Shown here piece by piece: positions 1-8,807 of a stretch of 64,000 nucleotides of DNA. Below the pieces are notes generated by a model. That model saw only the letters and a program-made list of their open reading frames with translations, did not search any database and had not been told where the DNA came from. The stretch covers positions 806,001 through 870,000 of the forward strand of contig CAWBOY010000001.1 in the NCBI GenBank assembly GCA_963790585.1, written 5' to 3'. Source of the DNA: CAWBOY01 sp963790585 (GTDB taxonomy: Bacteria; Planctomycetota; Planctomycetia; Gemmatales; Gemmataceae). Made by a program: the position numbers and the translations under genes. Each line of letters opens with the position of its first letter. Positions within the stretch are counted from its first letter, which is position 1.

Positions 1-2
1 AT

Positions 3-752
3 GCCGACTGCGCCGTCAAGGTTCTGCGGACTGACGGCGACGATGCGGCAACAGCGCTCCGCCTGCTGCAACGTGAAGCGCGTATCGGGCTGAGCGTGCA
101 GCACCGCCATCTTGTTCGCTTTGTCGACGCCCATGTCTTGAAAGAGCCGCATTTTTTGGTGATGGAATTGTTACACGGCGAATCGCTTCGCAGCCGTCTG
201 CGCCGTTGCTACCGCGTGGAAACCAGCGAAGCTTTGCGTGTCGCCCGGCAGGTTGCCGAGGCCCTGGCCGCGCTCCATCGCGCTGGATATGTTCACAGCG
301 ATCTCAAACCGGACAACATTCACCTGCGGGACGACGGCACGGCCATTCTTCTCGACCTCGGCTTCGCGCATCGACCCGGCGAAAATGCCGCACTCTTGAA
401 AAATGGTTTCTTATTAGGATCGCCAAACTATCTTGCTCCCGAGCAATGCGCGTCGGACCCAAGCGACGGCCTCGCCAGCGATCTCTTCAGTTTTGGCGTA
501 ACGCTGTATGAAATGCTTACCGGTCAATTGCCCTATCCGACAGGTTCGCTGCGGCAAACTTTTCGCCGTCATCGGTGCGACCCGCCGGTCGACATTCGCC
601 GCGTGATCGGCTCCGCTCCGGTTGCTTTGGTCGAATTGTTGGAAAATCTGCTGGCCCATCGGCCCGAAGACCGGCCCCGAGCGCGCAGTGCGGTCCAAAT
701 GCTCGTCAATCTAGAGATTGAGAATCTAGGCCGTGGTCTCGCGGCGGCTTGA
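3..752 (+). CDS. Serine/threonine protein kinase, 5' truncated by window edge
   Basis: Cytoplasmic Hanks-type kinase predicted to phosphorylate Ser/Thr residues. The reading frame is open from base 3, so the start lies outside the window. In order one sees AVKVL (ATP-binding lysine, VAIK equivalent), the hinge VMELLHGESL, the catalytic loop HSDLKPDN (HRD changed to HSD, aspartate and K/N kept), DLGFA in place of DFG, SPNYLAPEQ (APE) and the DLFSFGVTLYEMLTG helix. The domain runs nearly to the C-terminus, with no transmembrane or sensor domain after it; any such domain would have to be N-terminal. HSD and DLG variants are common in active bacterial kinases, so activity is likely. It ends 3 bases before the convergent ACT gene. 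Confidence 0.9.
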   Translation, partial: ADCAVKVLRTDGDDAATALRLLQREARIGLSVQHRHLVRFVDAHVLKEPHFLVMELLHGESLRSRLRRCYRVETSEALRVARQVAEALAALHRAGYVHSDLKPDNIHLRDDGTAILLDLGFAHRPGENAALLKNGFLLGSPNYLAPEQCASDPSDGLASDLFSFGVTLYEMLTGQLPYPTGSLRQTFRRHRCDPPVDIRRVIGSAPVALVELLENLLAHRPEDRPRARSAVQMLVNLEIENLGRGLAAA

Positions 753-755
753 ACA

Positions 756-1271
756 TCATTCCAGGCCTTCTGGATCGCCCGTCAGATCGTTTTCGGTAAA
801 TAGCTCAAATCCCTTGGCTTGCAAGGTAACGCTACCGCCTTCATGATCTTCGACAAACAACGCCAAAGCCGAGCAGCCACGCGGACCCACCAAAAGCGGG
901 TAGGCATAATGGATATTGATTTCCGCAGCGAGAAGTGCTTTACAGATCTCCAATAGCGGCTGATCGCCCTCCGGGAGACGGACGACCAGCAAGTCGCTCT
1001 CCGTGACCGGCAATTTCGCCTGGTGAAATATCTCCAAGGCTCGTTCAGGGTCGCTGAGAACAAGGCGGATGATGGCGCAGTCGGCCGAGTCGACCACTGT
1101 CAGGGAAACGATGCGTATGTCCGTCGTTTCAAACCGGCGCACGACCTGGGCCAGGCCGCCGATGCGATTGGCAACGAAGACATTAAACTGACGCACGCTC
1201 GGGTAATCTCGACCCCGCGCCGTCTTGTAGTCAATGCCGGCTCCCGATTCACCGTTTCCGACGCTGCTCAT
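756..1271 (-). CDS. Tandem ACT-domain protein
   Basis: A protein of 171 residues made of two ACT-like repeats. The first (about residues 28-95) starts RQFNVFVANRIGGLAQVVRRF, resembling the small regulatory subunit of acetolactate synthase and other amino-acid sensing ACT domains. The second (about 100-160) includes LLEICKALLAAEINIHYAYPLL. There is no catalytic domain, so it is probably a free-standing amino-acid binding regulator. No ilv genes are nearby, so its partner is unknown. Convergent with the kinase, 3 bases away. Confidence 0.75.
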   Translation of the reverse strand: MSSVGNGESGAGIDYKTARGRDYPSVRQFNVFVANRIGGLAQVVRRFETTDIRIVSLTVVDSADCAIIRLVLSDPERALEIFHQAKLPVTESDLLVVRLPEGDQPLLEICKALLAAEINIHYAYPLLVGPRGCSALALFVEDHEGGSVTLQAKGFELFTENDLTGDPEGLE

Positions 1272-1421
1272 ATTCGCTCCCTTGCTGATGAGTAAGATTC
1301 AGTGTACGCCATTGGTCGCGCCGTCGTCAATTCAAGCCCGGGCAAACTGCATAAAGCCGCGCTTTTCCGCGCGATGCCAATGAGTTAAATTAATCTGATC
1401 GGCTTTATTCCAGGAGTTGTC

Positions 1422-1907
1422 ATGATCCGATCGTTGCTCGCCTTTACGCTGATCGCGCTGAACATCAGCGCGGACGACAAAAAAACAGACACCAAGATCG
1501 AGGTCAGCAGTACCGAGCAAAAGCTGCTCGATCAAACCAATAAAATCCGCGCCGCGAACAAACTCAAGCCGCTGACGATCAATCCGCTGTTGCTCAAGGC
1601 GGCCCGAGCCCACTCGGCCAACATGGCCAAGCAAGAGAAGATGGCGCACAAGCTCGACGACAAGAATCCGCGCAATCGCGCCAACGACGTCGGTTACGAG
1701 GGCGAATGGTGCGGTGAAAACGTCGCCGAAGTCAAAGACGGCCCCGTCAAGCACACCATCGAAGACGTCATGGAAGGATGGATGAAATCGCCCGAACATC
1801 GCAAGAACATTCTCTCCGAGGACTACACCGAGGCCGGCTTCGGCTTGGCTGTCAGCAAGAGCGGCAAGACGTATTACACCCAAATGTTTGGCGCGCCGTT
1901 CAAATGA
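1422..1907 (+). CDS. Secreted CAP/SCP-domain protein
   Basis: A 161-residue protein with a short signal peptide (about residues 1-17) followed by one CAP domain. The typical opening LLDQTNKIRAANKLKPL is followed by AARAHSANMA (first CAP histidine), GENVAEV, the helix VMEGWMKSPEHRKNIL and the final strand GKTYYTQMFG. Bacterial CAP proteins are extracytoplasmic and of poorly defined function. The domain is at the minimal family length with no added anchor. Followed by a long inverted repeat between it and the convergent meaB-like gene. Confidence 0.88.
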   Translation: MIRSLLAFTLIALNISADDKKTDTKIEVSSTEQKLLDQTNKIRAANKLKPLTINPLLLKAARAHSANMAKQEKMAHKLDDKNPRNRANDVGYEGEWCGENVAEVKDGPVKHTIEDVMEGWMKSPEHRKNILSEDYTEAGFGLAVSKSGKTYYTQMFGAPFK

Positions 1908-1930
1908 TGGTTTGCGGCCTTCATTGGAAT

Positions 1931-2042
1931 CGTGGCCGGGGTCGGTACTCCGACCCCGGTAAGGTTCGAGAAATTTCAGAGAACCGGGGTCGGGTCACAG
2001 CGGCTTCAGAGAACCGGGGTCGGAGTACCGACCCCGGCCACG
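1931..2042. repeat. Long inverted repeat (GGGGTCGGTACTCCGACCCC family)
   Basis: Perfect 30-base arms at 1931-1960 and 2013-2042. Each arm is itself a palindrome around GGTCGGTACTCCGACC. A third partial unit (AACCGGGGTCGGG) lies between them at about 1983. It fills the gap between two convergent genes and could act as a bidirectional terminator. The same core recurs at 37233-37322. Confidence 0.85.
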
Positions 2043-2044
2043 GT

Positions 2045-2953
2045 TCATCCGTGAGCCGCCAGCTGCGTTATTAGCTGGCTCGCCGCTTCGTCACCCGTCA
2101 TCTCCCCCTTTTGCCAGCGCGAAACAAGCAATTGCAGCGGCGTGGTTGTCTCGTCGCGGGCAAATCGACGCGCCAATAACTGCTGCGCCTCACGCAACAG
2201 ATCGTAACTGGCTTTTCGACCCAAGCGCCGGGACGGACATTTTTGAAGCGCTTGCCAAAGCTCGGCCAGGCCCGCCTTGGTTCGTGAGCTGACGCGCGAC
2301 ACCGGAGCGGCCGGGGCCATAGACAACATTTGAGCCGATTTCACCTGTGCCTCGACACGCTCAGCGCCCGGCAGGTCGGCCTTGTGAATCACGACAATGT
2401 CGGCGACTTCGAGTAGGCCCGCCTTTTCCCATTGCAGGTCGTCGCCGGTCTCCGGTTGCAGGAGTAGCACTAGCTGATCCGCCAGGGCATGGACGGCTGT
2501 GTCGCCTTGGCCCGCGCCGACGGTCTCGATCAAGATCACGTCAAAGCCAAACGATTCCAAAATGCGAATCAGCGCGTCGAGATGATTCGCCAGCGCTCCT
2601 TGGCCGCCCGCAGCGGCTAGACTGCGAATGAAGACGTCGTCATCTTCGGGAAAACTGGCCATACGAAAGCGATCGCCGAGCAGCGCACCGCCCGAAAGCG
2701 GGCTTTGCGGATCGCAAGCCAGCACGGCAACGCTTTGACCCGCCTCACGGAGCGTCTCGACCAGTTTGCCCACCAGCGTGCTCTTGCCGACACCGCCGCT
2801 GCCGGTGATGGCGACAACGCGCGCCGGCCGAGAATTCGGGCCCAAGAGAGTGAGGATTTCTTCGAGATGCTCGCCTTGAGCCGCCAGGCTAATGAGGCGA
2901 GAAAGAGCCTGGCGATCGTGCTTTTTATAGCGGTCAATCAAGGAAGCGAGCAT
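2045..2953 (-). CDS. MeaB/ArgK-type P-loop GTPase
   Basis: A 302-residue G3E-family GTPase. The P-loop is GSGGVGKST (about residues 50-58), followed by VLACDPQSPLSGGALLGDR, the ETVGAGQGD switch region (about 145) and the HKAD base motif (NKxD variant) near residue 190. Family members chaperone adenosylcobalamin loading and protection of methylmalonyl-CoA mutase. No mutase gene lies in the window, so that role is by homology only. The protein lacks an obvious long C-terminal dimerisation extension, though the end (about 240-302) is helical. Confidence 0.85.
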   Translation of the reverse strand: MLASLIDRYKKHDRQALSRLISLAAQGEHLEEILTLLGPNSRPARVVAITGSGGVGKSTLVGKLVETLREAGQSVAVLACDPQSPLSGGALLGDRFRMASFPEDDDVFIRSLAAAGGQGALANHLDALIRILESFGFDVILIETVGAGQGDTAVHALADQLVLLLQPETGDDLQWEKAGLLEVADIVVIHKADLPGAERVEAQVKSAQMLSMAPAAPVSRVSSRTKAGLAELWQALQKCPSRRLGRKASYDLLREAQQLLARRFARDETTTPLQLLVSRWQKGEMTGDEAASQLITQLAAHG

Positions 2954-3109
2954 GATGCACCATTCGAAGAACGGGGCGGGAGTGCTCTGCGCATTTTAGC
3001 ATGAAATCGCGTCGTTACTTGTTCGGTAGAGTGGCTTGTGTCTTGGCGTGCCGGGAGCGTAAGCGACCGGAGAAAGTCTGAGCGAGTGTAATTCACTCCG
3101 GTCGCTTAC

Positions 3110-4358
3110 CAGTACTTTCAACGGTAGTCATTGTATGTAACTCGTTTAGGTTAGTGGGATTGAGAGTTCTTCTGGATAGAGGGCGGCGAGTGCGTGTATG
3201 AGCCATTCGAGCATTTTTTGCATGGGTAGCTCATCCATCCACTGGTTGGCACCGACGTTTCGGCTTCGCGCCAGGGCCTCCGTCAATACCACCCAGAGTT
3301 GACGGAGCAGATACGCCATCCCCTCCAGCAGCACCCGATAGACCGGATTACGGCTGGTTGTGAACGCCTTGGCTTGATTCTTTTGGCGGTAACTCGTTTC
3401 GATGCCGAAGCGTTTCCGGTAGAGCCGTTGTTGGTGGCGGGCCTGCTCATGAATGTTCCACGCCCGGTCGCCGGTCCAGCCGTGGAACGCGAAGACCATA
3501 GTCCGGGCTTGGCCTTTCCAAAGCAGCGTCCGCGTCCGCACCGGGCGACGGCTTTTTTCCGTGGTCCAGTTCACCCAACGGATCTGGCCGTGACGGCCCT
3601 CGAAGCAGCGGTTGCGAGCGTTAGTGCGGCTGGTGCCTTTGCGTCGCAGCGGTACCACGTAGGCTAGTTGGCGTTCTTGCAGCAACAGCAATGTCTCGCC
3701 GCTGTCGAAGCCGCTATCCAAGGCCACACCGCGGATTTTCAGGCCTTTGGTGACGATTTGATCGAGCAGCATCCGAACTATTTCATGCGGTTTAGTCTGG
3801 GATGTGAGCTGGGCAAAAGCGATGGTATAGCGGCGATGCTTGTGCAACAACACGGCAGTGGCAAAACAGTAAAACCATTGGGTACCTTGCTTCTTGGGTC
3901 CGCCAACGACAAAGGGGTTGCGTTTGCCATAGTAGGGGACGTAGTTGGTGTCGATGGCGAGCAGCCAAGATCGCTGACGGTCTTTCCGGGAGAATTGGAT
4001 CGTGTCGTGCAACGACTGAACGATCGCTTGAATGAGACGTTCCATACTTGGCAGATTGGCATTAACGGCACGCTGGGCAGTCTCATGGCTGAAGGGGAAG
4101 AAGCGTCGCACGACGGCGAACAGGGATTTGCCGGAGGCGGCCATGAGTAAGAGCAAATCCCAGAGTTGTGGAACGCTGACGGAGTCGCGCCAGGGTGCCC
4201 ATTGCAGGTTTGCTTGGAGGACCTGTCTGGCCTGGGCATGGATGACGGCGGGCGTGATGGTAGAATGAAAGAGACGCATTGGCAGCTCCTTATTCAAGCT
4301 AGGCGTAACACTTGAATTGCAGCTGCCTTGCGTCGTTTTTGCAATGTTGAAAGTACTG
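3110..4358. mobile_element. Complete IS4-clan insertion sequence, 1249 bp
   Basis: Terminal inverted repeats CAGTACTTTCAAC at 3110-3122 and its complement at 4346-4358, flanked by a 4-base direct repeat TTAC (3106-3109 and 4359-4362). It encodes one DDE transposase on the minus strand. Termini, target duplication and gene are all intact, which suggests a recent insertion. Confidence 0.88.
3146..4279 (-). CDS. IS4-clan (ISH3-like) DDE transposase
   Basis: A 377-residue transposase, apparently intact. The catalytic triad is visible as LAIDTNYVPYYG (first Asp, about residue 112), GVALDSGFDS (second Asp, about 205) and YRKRFGIETSYRQK, the Y-2-R-3-E-6-K signature of the IS4 group with the catalytic Glu. 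The start at 4279 is preferred because AAGGAG lies 6-7 bases upstream; the frame stays open to 4378, but that stretch passes through the terminal repeat. Catalyses cut-and-paste transposition of the surrounding element. Confidence 0.9.
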   Translation of the reverse strand: MRLFHSTITPAVIHAQARQVLQANLQWAPWRDSVSVPQLWDLLLLMAASGKSLFAVVRRFFPFSHETAQRAVNANLPSMERLIQAIVQSLHDTIQFSRKDRQRSWLLAIDTNYVPYYGKRNPFVVGGPKKQGTQWFYCFATAVLLHKHRRYTIAFAQLTSQTKPHEIVRMLLDQIVTKGLKIRGVALDSGFDSGETLLLLQERQLAYVVPLRRKGTSRTNARNRCFEGRHGQIRWVNWTTEKSRRPVRTRTLLWKGQARTMVFAFHGWTGDRAWNIHEQARHQQRLYRKRFGIETSYRQKNQAKAFTTSRNPVYRVLLEGMAYLLRQLWVVLTEALARSRNVGANQWMDELPMQKMLEWLIHALAALYPEELSIPLT

Positions 4359-4440
4359 TTACGCTCCCGGCTCGCCAAGATACAAGTTTTTCGAGCGCTA
4401 CCACGAGGTTCCTTGACGCTGCCAACCTACTCCACGTTTG

Positions 4441-5769
4441 TTATTTTTTCAGCGCCGGCAGCCCGAGGCCCCCGATCAACGCGAGATCGCGCGAGCCGAG
4501 CTTGTCCGCCTGTTTTGGCGTCATGGTGAACGTGACCACCATCTGATCGCCGCTCGGTGCCGCGACGATGAAGTAGTTTTGCATCACGTCCACACCGTCG
4601 AGTTTACCAAGAAACGACAGCCGATAGGCCCAAAGACCGTCGCCGATCGGTACTTCGCCGGTCTGCAGCTCTTTTTGCGGCTCCCAGCCGGGAGTCTGTT
4701 CCATGGTCGCTTTGAAATCGGTTGGGTCGAGATGCTTTCCCTTGGCCGCGGCCGGCCACGGCGTCAGCGTTGCCTGAGCGATGAAGTCGCCACGCTCCAT
4801 AAGACGAAGAACGACATGTTCCTTCGTCTGCGACACGATCTGCCATTCCCGACTATATAACAGATCAAAGCGATCTTTTGAGTCGTGGTAGTCGAGCTGT
4901 GTCAGGGCTGCCAAAACCTTGTCGTCCGACGGCACCGAGACCAGCGCGACATCGCTGAGGTTGCTTGGCTGATCGATCGCCTGGCGCTTGAGTGTCGTCG
5001 TCGCCTGGACATGGCTCGCGGGGCTGACGGGGCCTTGCTCGCGCTCGTCCGATTGCTTCCAGTCGAGAGAAACCAGCCGTTTCGCTTTCAAATCGAACTG
5101 ACCGGTGGCTTGGACGGTTAGCTTGACCAAGGCGCCTTGATCGATGCCGCCGGCGAGGCCGGTAATCTCAAATGTGGCGACATTGGCGTCAGCCTTCAGC
5201 AGCTTGCCGGATAGGCTTTGCTCGGTCAGTCCCTCGAAATTGCAGACCGCCTGGGCGACGGCGTTGCCGATCTTCCAGGTGTCGCCAATCGCCACAGCCT
5301 TACCTGGCAGGAGACCGGCGAGCGTGAGCGTGTCGAAATGTTCGCTCGTGAGACCGAGTTCTTCGTAACGGAGCGGACCGGTCGGACTAAAGACCAAGGG
5401 CTGGTCCTTGCCCCGTTGGACGACCACCAACTTTCGCTCTGGCCGGAGCGTTCGCGCCGATCGATCGCCGTTGACCGCGATAGTCGCCTCGGCCTTGGCA
5501 TAGACTCTCGCGGCCCGATCGGTCAGGCCGTCGGCGCCGACAGAGAGTACGCGCTCCGCGAAGTGATGCGTTCCCGAAGCCTCCATCGGCATTGGCACAT
5601 ATTTATCGCCGCGGCGGATTCGCATCTCGCCCGATAGTTTCATATCCAGCTGGACATCGAAGCAGTCGGCAGCCTTGACCGCTTCGGCGAGAGTGTATGT
5701 CTCGGCGTTCCCATGAGGCACAACGACGAACAGGACAGCGACGGTTGTCAGCAAGCGACCGATCGACAT
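4441..5769 (-). CDS. Secreted protein of unknown function
   Basis: 442 residues with a clear signal peptide (MSIGRLLTTVAVLFVVVPHG, cut after HGNA). The start at 5769 is chosen for its GGAGGG site. The mature protein is rich in beta-strand-like segments and contains KLSGEMRIRRG and GDTWKIG. These recall large extracytoplasmic beta-sheet proteins of planctomycetes, but no characterised family is recognised. No enzyme motif is visible. It lies downstream of the ribosomal operon but is separated from it by a hairpin, so it is probably transcribed on its own. Confidence 0.7.
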   Translation of the reverse strand: MSIGRLLTTVAVLFVVVPHGNAETYTLAEAVKAADCFDVQLDMKLSGEMRIRRGDKYVPMPMEASGTHHFAERVLSVGADGLTDRAARVYAKAEATIAVNGDRSARTLRPERKLVVVQRGKDQPLVFSPTGPLRYEELGLTSEHFDTLTLAGLLPGKAVAIGDTWKIGNAVAQAVCNFEGLTEQSLSGKLLKADANVATFEITGLAGGIDQGALVKLTVQATGQFDLKAKRLVSLDWKQSDEREQGPVSPASHVQATTTLKRQAIDQPSNLSDVALVSVPSDDKVLAALTQLDYHDSKDRFDLLYSREWQIVSQTKEHVVLRLMERGDFIAQATLTPWPAAAKGKHLDPTDFKATMEQTPGWEPQKELQTGEVPIGDGLWAYRLSFLGKLDGVDVMQNYFIVAAPSGDQMVVTFTMTPKQADKLGSRDLALIGGLGLPALKK

Positions 5770-5874
5770 GGTTTCCCTCCCGCGCACTCCGTACCGATCA
5801 CCTGAAAAGGATCAGGCGAGAGGGGACCATACTCGGGAGATGAATTGGCGTCAACGGCGGGATTGAAGGGTTTG

Positions 5875-5936
5875 TATATAGCCCCCGGCTTTCCGGGGGT
5901 AAATGAAAAAACCCCCGGCAAGCCGGGGGCTATATA
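5875..5936 (-). terminator. Hairpin terminator after rplQ
   Basis: Arms 5875-5900 and 5911-5936 (TATATAGCCCCCGGCTT core) pair with one mismatch around a 10-base A-rich loop. It starts 10 bases past the rplQ stop, where the alpha operon should end. The same unit recurs at 24279 and 39173. Confidence 0.75.
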
Positions 5937-5946
5937 AGAACGGTAT

Positions 5947-6501
5947 TCAGCTGGCAGGCGGTGTATGCGGCGCTTCGGCGGGCGGTGTTGTCGGCGTCTC
6001 AGTCGCCGCAGGAGCCGGGGCCGGTGCAGGCGTCTCAATACGCGGAGCAGCCGGTGCCGATTTCTGTTTCTTGACCTTCACTTCGCCCGCTCGCAGCAGC
6101 TCGATGAAGGCTGTCCTACCCGCATCGCCAAGGCGGCGTTCGCTCCGCTTGAGAATACGGGTATAGCCGCCGGGCCGGTCGGCGAAGCGTGGCGCGATGT
6201 CTTTGAACAACTTGGTAAGGATCTGCGTCGGATCGTGATCGACGCCCGCGGTGCTATCCTCCGGCACTACTTCCGCCTTGGATGGCGTGCTAAGACGCGC
6301 GATGACGAGTCGGCGGGCATGAAGCGTGTCTTGCTTCGCCAGCGTGATCAGCTTTTCGACGAACGGGCGGAGGGCTTTCGCCTTGGCCACGGTCGTGATA
6401 ATCCGCTCGTGGCGAATCAGCGCCATCGTCATGTTGCGCATCAATGCCAGCCGATGGCTGGCATTGCGATTCAGTTTACGGCCGGCTTTTAAGTGTCGCA
6501 T
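5947..6501 (-). CDS. rplQ: 50S ribosomal protein L17 (bL17)
   Basis: Large-subunit ribosomal protein. Opens MRHLKAGRKLNRNASHR with ALMRNMTMALIRHERI and TTVAKAKALRPFVEKLI, the L17 signature, and keeps TRILKRSERRLGDAGRTAFIELL near residue 125. The usual protein is about 120-130 residues. Here it is 184, because a tail of about 45 residues rich in Ala, Pro, Thr and Glu is added, probably disordered. Last gene of the alpha operon, 34 bases after rpoA. Confidence 0.97.
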   Translation of the reverse strand: MRHLKAGRKLNRNASHRLALMRNMTMALIRHERIITTVAKAKALRPFVEKLITLAKQDTLHARRLVIARLSTPSKAEVVPEDSTAGVDHDPTQILTKLFKDIAPRFADRPGGYTRILKRSERRLGDAGRTAFIELLRAGEVKVKKQKSAPAAPRIETPAPAPAPAATETPTTPPAEAPHTPPAS

Positions 6502-6535
6502 TGTCGTTCGTCCGTTGTCCGTGGTCCAATCGCGC

Positions 6536-7537
6536 TCATCGACGCATCGATGAAGGCGATTTCATTCCTAGAGTGAGGCCGCGTTCCGTCAGCTTTTGCT
6601 TGACTTCCTTCAGCGTCGTTTCGCCGAAGTTGCGGACTTCGAGCAACTCGTCGTCGTTGCGGATCACCAGGTCGCGGACCGTGGTGATGCCTTCCGATTC
6701 CAAGCAATTCGTCGCCCGGACGGACAGTTCGAGTTCGGCCAAACTCATGTTCAGCTTGCGTTCGAGTTCGTGGTTGACCGCGTCGCCGGTGACGATGGCG
6801 TCCGGCTTGTCGTCGAGGCCGATTTCGGGGCCTGGCTCGGCGTATTGGATGAATGGATTCAAATGCTTCCGCATGATCTTGGCCCCTTCGACCAAGGCCA
6901 TTTGCGGAGTGATCGTCCCGTTCGTCCAGATTTCCATGATGAGCTTGTCGTAGTTCGTCCGCTGGCCGACGCGCGTTTCCTCGATCTCGTACTTGACGCG
7001 CACGACGGGCGAGAAGCTCGAATCGACGGGAATCACGCCGACTTCGCGGTCGGCTTCGACGTTTTCCTCGGCCATGCGATAACCACGGCCGTTTTCGACC
7101 AATAGCTCGACGACGAAGGGCACATCATCGGTCAAAGTCGCGATAATATGGTCCGGATTGATGATTTCGACGCCCTGCTCGGTCAGGATGTCCATCGCCT
7201 TGACGACGCCCTTTTCGCGACGTTCGATGCGTATCGTCTTGGCCGAGTCGCTGGCGTTTTTGACAACCAGGCTCTTGACGTTGAGGACAATGTCGGTGAC
7301 ATCCTCGACGACGCCCGGGATCGTGCTGATTTCGTGCTGTACGCCCTGGATTTTCAGCTGGGTCACCGCGCTGCCTTCGAGGCTCGAAAGCAGGATGCGG
7401 CGCAGGCTGTTGCCGACCGTCACGCCGAAGCCGCGTTCAAACGGCTCGGCGACGAACTTTCCGTAAGTATCGGTCAATGATGGGCGATCGCTCATCACAC
7501 GGTTCGGCAATTCCAAACCACGCCATCGGATACGCAT
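6536..7537 (-). CDS. rpoA: RNA polymerase alpha subunit
   Basis: 333 residues. The N-terminal dimerisation and beta/beta' binding domain shows EPFERGFGVTVGNSLRRILL, and the C-terminal domain shows LELSVRATNCLESEGITTV with the helix-hairpin-helix LLEVRNFGETTLKEVKQKL that contacts UP elements and activators. The start at 7537 has an AGGGAG site; a longer open frame to 7642 would overlap rpsD and lacks family similarity. It follows rpsD and precedes rplQ as in most bacterial alpha operons. Confidence 0.97.
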   Translation of the reverse strand: MRIRWRGLELPNRVMSDRPSLTDTYGKFVAEPFERGFGVTVGNSLRRILLSSLEGSAVTQLKIQGVQHEISTIPGVVEDVTDIVLNVKSLVVKNASDSAKTIRIERREKGVVKAMDILTEQGVEIINPDHIIATLTDDVPFVVELLVENGRGYRMAEENVEADREVGVIPVDSSFSPVVRVKYEIEETRVGQRTNYDKLIMEIWTNGTITPQMALVEGAKIMRKHLNPFIQYAEPGPEIGLDDKPDAIVTGDAVNHELERKLNMSLAELELSVRATNCLESEGITTVRDLVIRNDDELLEVRNFGETTLKEVKQKLTERGLTLGMKSPSSMRR

Positions 7538-7629
7538 GCGATACGTTCTCCCTGAAGAAACGGTGAGCCTCTTGCCCCCACGAGGGGAGAGCGGAGAAAG
7601 GCCACTCCGCGGGCACCCGTCAGCGCCCG

Positions 7630-8265
7630 TCAGCGGGAACAAAATTCAATGATTAACTGTTCGCGAATGTCTTGAATGCGCTGGTCAACGTCGCCGCGAT
7701 TCGGCATGCGTACCATGCGTGCCTCGGGTGGCTCGTTGCCTAGACGTTGAAGAAAATCGGGGGGTGGCGGCGGGTTGTCCTGCAAATTCAGGCGAACCAG
7801 CGTGATCGTCCGCGGCCGATTCTTGGCCGCGATCGTGTCGTTGGCTTTGACGAGAAGGCTCGGAATATCGCAAGCGCGGCCATTCAGCTGAATGTGACCA
7901 TGCGACACCATCTGCCGGGCGGCGGCGCGATCGGGCGCCCAGCCGAGGCGATGCACGATGTTGTCGAGCCGTCGTTCGAGGATCGTCAGCAACACTTCGC
8001 CGGTATTCTCGGGAGACCGAGAGGCCAACGCAAAGTAACGGCGGAATTGGCGCTCATAGAGACCGTAGAAGCGTTTGAGCTTCTGCTTCTCGCGCAGACG
8101 GATGCCATATTCGCTCGGCTTGCCGCGGCGCTGGCCGTGCATACCGGGCGAATAATTGCGCCGATCAATGGCGCATTTCGGGCTCTCGCAGCGAGAGCCT
8201 TTCAGGAATAGTTTGACGCCTTCGCGGCGGCACAGCTTGCAAACCGGATCAGTCGTGCGTCCCAT
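7630..8265 (-). CDS. rpsD: 30S ribosomal protein S4 (uS4)
   Basis: 211 residues. Primary 16S rRNA binding protein. The N-terminus has four cysteines (CKLC and two more near residues 26 and 31), the zinc-binding form of S4. RREGVKLFLKG, YSPGMHGQRR, the LRRLDN-like LERRLDNIVHRLG and the S4 RNA-binding domain (ARQMVSHGHIQLNG, about 113-126) follow. A short insert with five prolines (about 165) precedes the C-terminal segment. 33 bases after rpsK. Confidence 0.97.
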   Translation of the reverse strand: MGRTTDPVCKLCRREGVKLFLKGSRCESPKCAIDRRNYSPGMHGQRRGKPSEYGIRLREKQKLKRFYGLYERQFRRYFALASRSPENTGEVLLTILERRLDNIVHRLGWAPDRAAARQMVSHGHIQLNGRACDIPSLLVKANDTIAAKNRPRTITLVRLNLQDNPPPPPDFLQRLGNEPPEARMVRMPNRGDVDQRIQDIREQLIIEFCSR

Positions 8266-8298
8266 TGCTTCTCGTAAATCCTCAGCAAAAGACTTGGC

Positions 8299-8679
8299 TC
8301 AAACGCGCCGCTTCTTGGGGGGCCGACAGCCATTGTGCGGCAGCGGCGTGACGTCTTCGATCGCCTTGATGTTCAGACCGCAAGCCTGGAGAGCGGTAAT
8401 AGCCGACTCCCGACCCGACCCCGGTCCCTTGACGCGAACTTCGACTTCTTTGAGGCCGAACTTCGCACCACGCTCCGCCGCGATTTCGGCGGCCCGCTGC
8501 GCGGCGAACGGAGTGCTTTTTCGGCTACCCTTAAAGCCGACCGTGCCCGCCGACGCGTAGCACAGTGTATCACCATTCGTATCCGTAATGGTGACGATGG
8601 TGTTATTGAACGTCGCCTTGATATGGGCAATGCCCCGGCTGACGTTTCTTCGTTGCTTCCGCTTCTTACTTTTTGCCAT
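8299..8679 (-). CDS. rpsK: 30S ribosomal protein S11 (uS11)
   Basis: 126 residues, normal length. Contains HIKATFNNTIVTITDTNG, SAGTVGFKGSRKSTPFAAQ, GPGSGRESAITAL and the C-terminal THLPHNGC-type ending (VTPLPHNGCRPPKKRRV). A small-subunit platform protein. Separated from rpsM by an unusual 128-base gap holding an inverted repeat. Confidence 0.97.
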   Translation of the reverse strand: MAKSKKRKQRRNVSRGIAHIKATFNNTIVTITDTNGDTLCYASAGTVGFKGSRKSTPFAAQRAAEIAAERGAKFGLKEVEVRVKGPGSGRESAITALQACGLNIKAIEDVTPLPHNGCRPPKKRRV

Positions 8680-8685
8680 TTTCGA

Positions 8686-8800
8686 TTAGTCCGTAGTCCG
8701 TAGCCCGTAGTCCGTAGCAAATACCGCATTCGTCGCCGGCTTCTCAAAGAAGCCGAGTCCTTATGAAGGACCTTGCTACGGACTACGGGCTACGGACTAA
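8686..8800. repeat. Inverted repeat inside the alpha operon
   Basis: Right arm 8773-8800 (core CTACGGACTACGGGCTACGG) pairs with 8686-8720, where a 7-base unit TCCGTAG is repeated once more. A second small hairpin, GGCTTC-tcaaa-GAAGCC, sits in the loop. It lies between rpsM and rpsK, where transcription must read through. Confidence 0.8.
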
Positions 8801-8807
8801 GCACTAA

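Larger units (their letters stand above)
3035..4386. repeat. Palindrome split by an IS insertion
   Basis: Bases 3035-3072 form a left arm. Its complement is found in two pieces: 3096-3109 and 4363-4386, on either side of the IS element at 3110-4358. Removing the element and one TTAC copy restores a 38-base arm pair with about three mismatches around a 23-base loop. This was therefore an intergenic hairpin before the insertion. Confidence 0.85.

Noticed and set aside
7538..7642. N-terminal extension of rpoA by 35 codons
   Set aside because: It would overlap rpsD and has no similarity to alpha subunits; the AGGGAG site fits the ATG at 7537.
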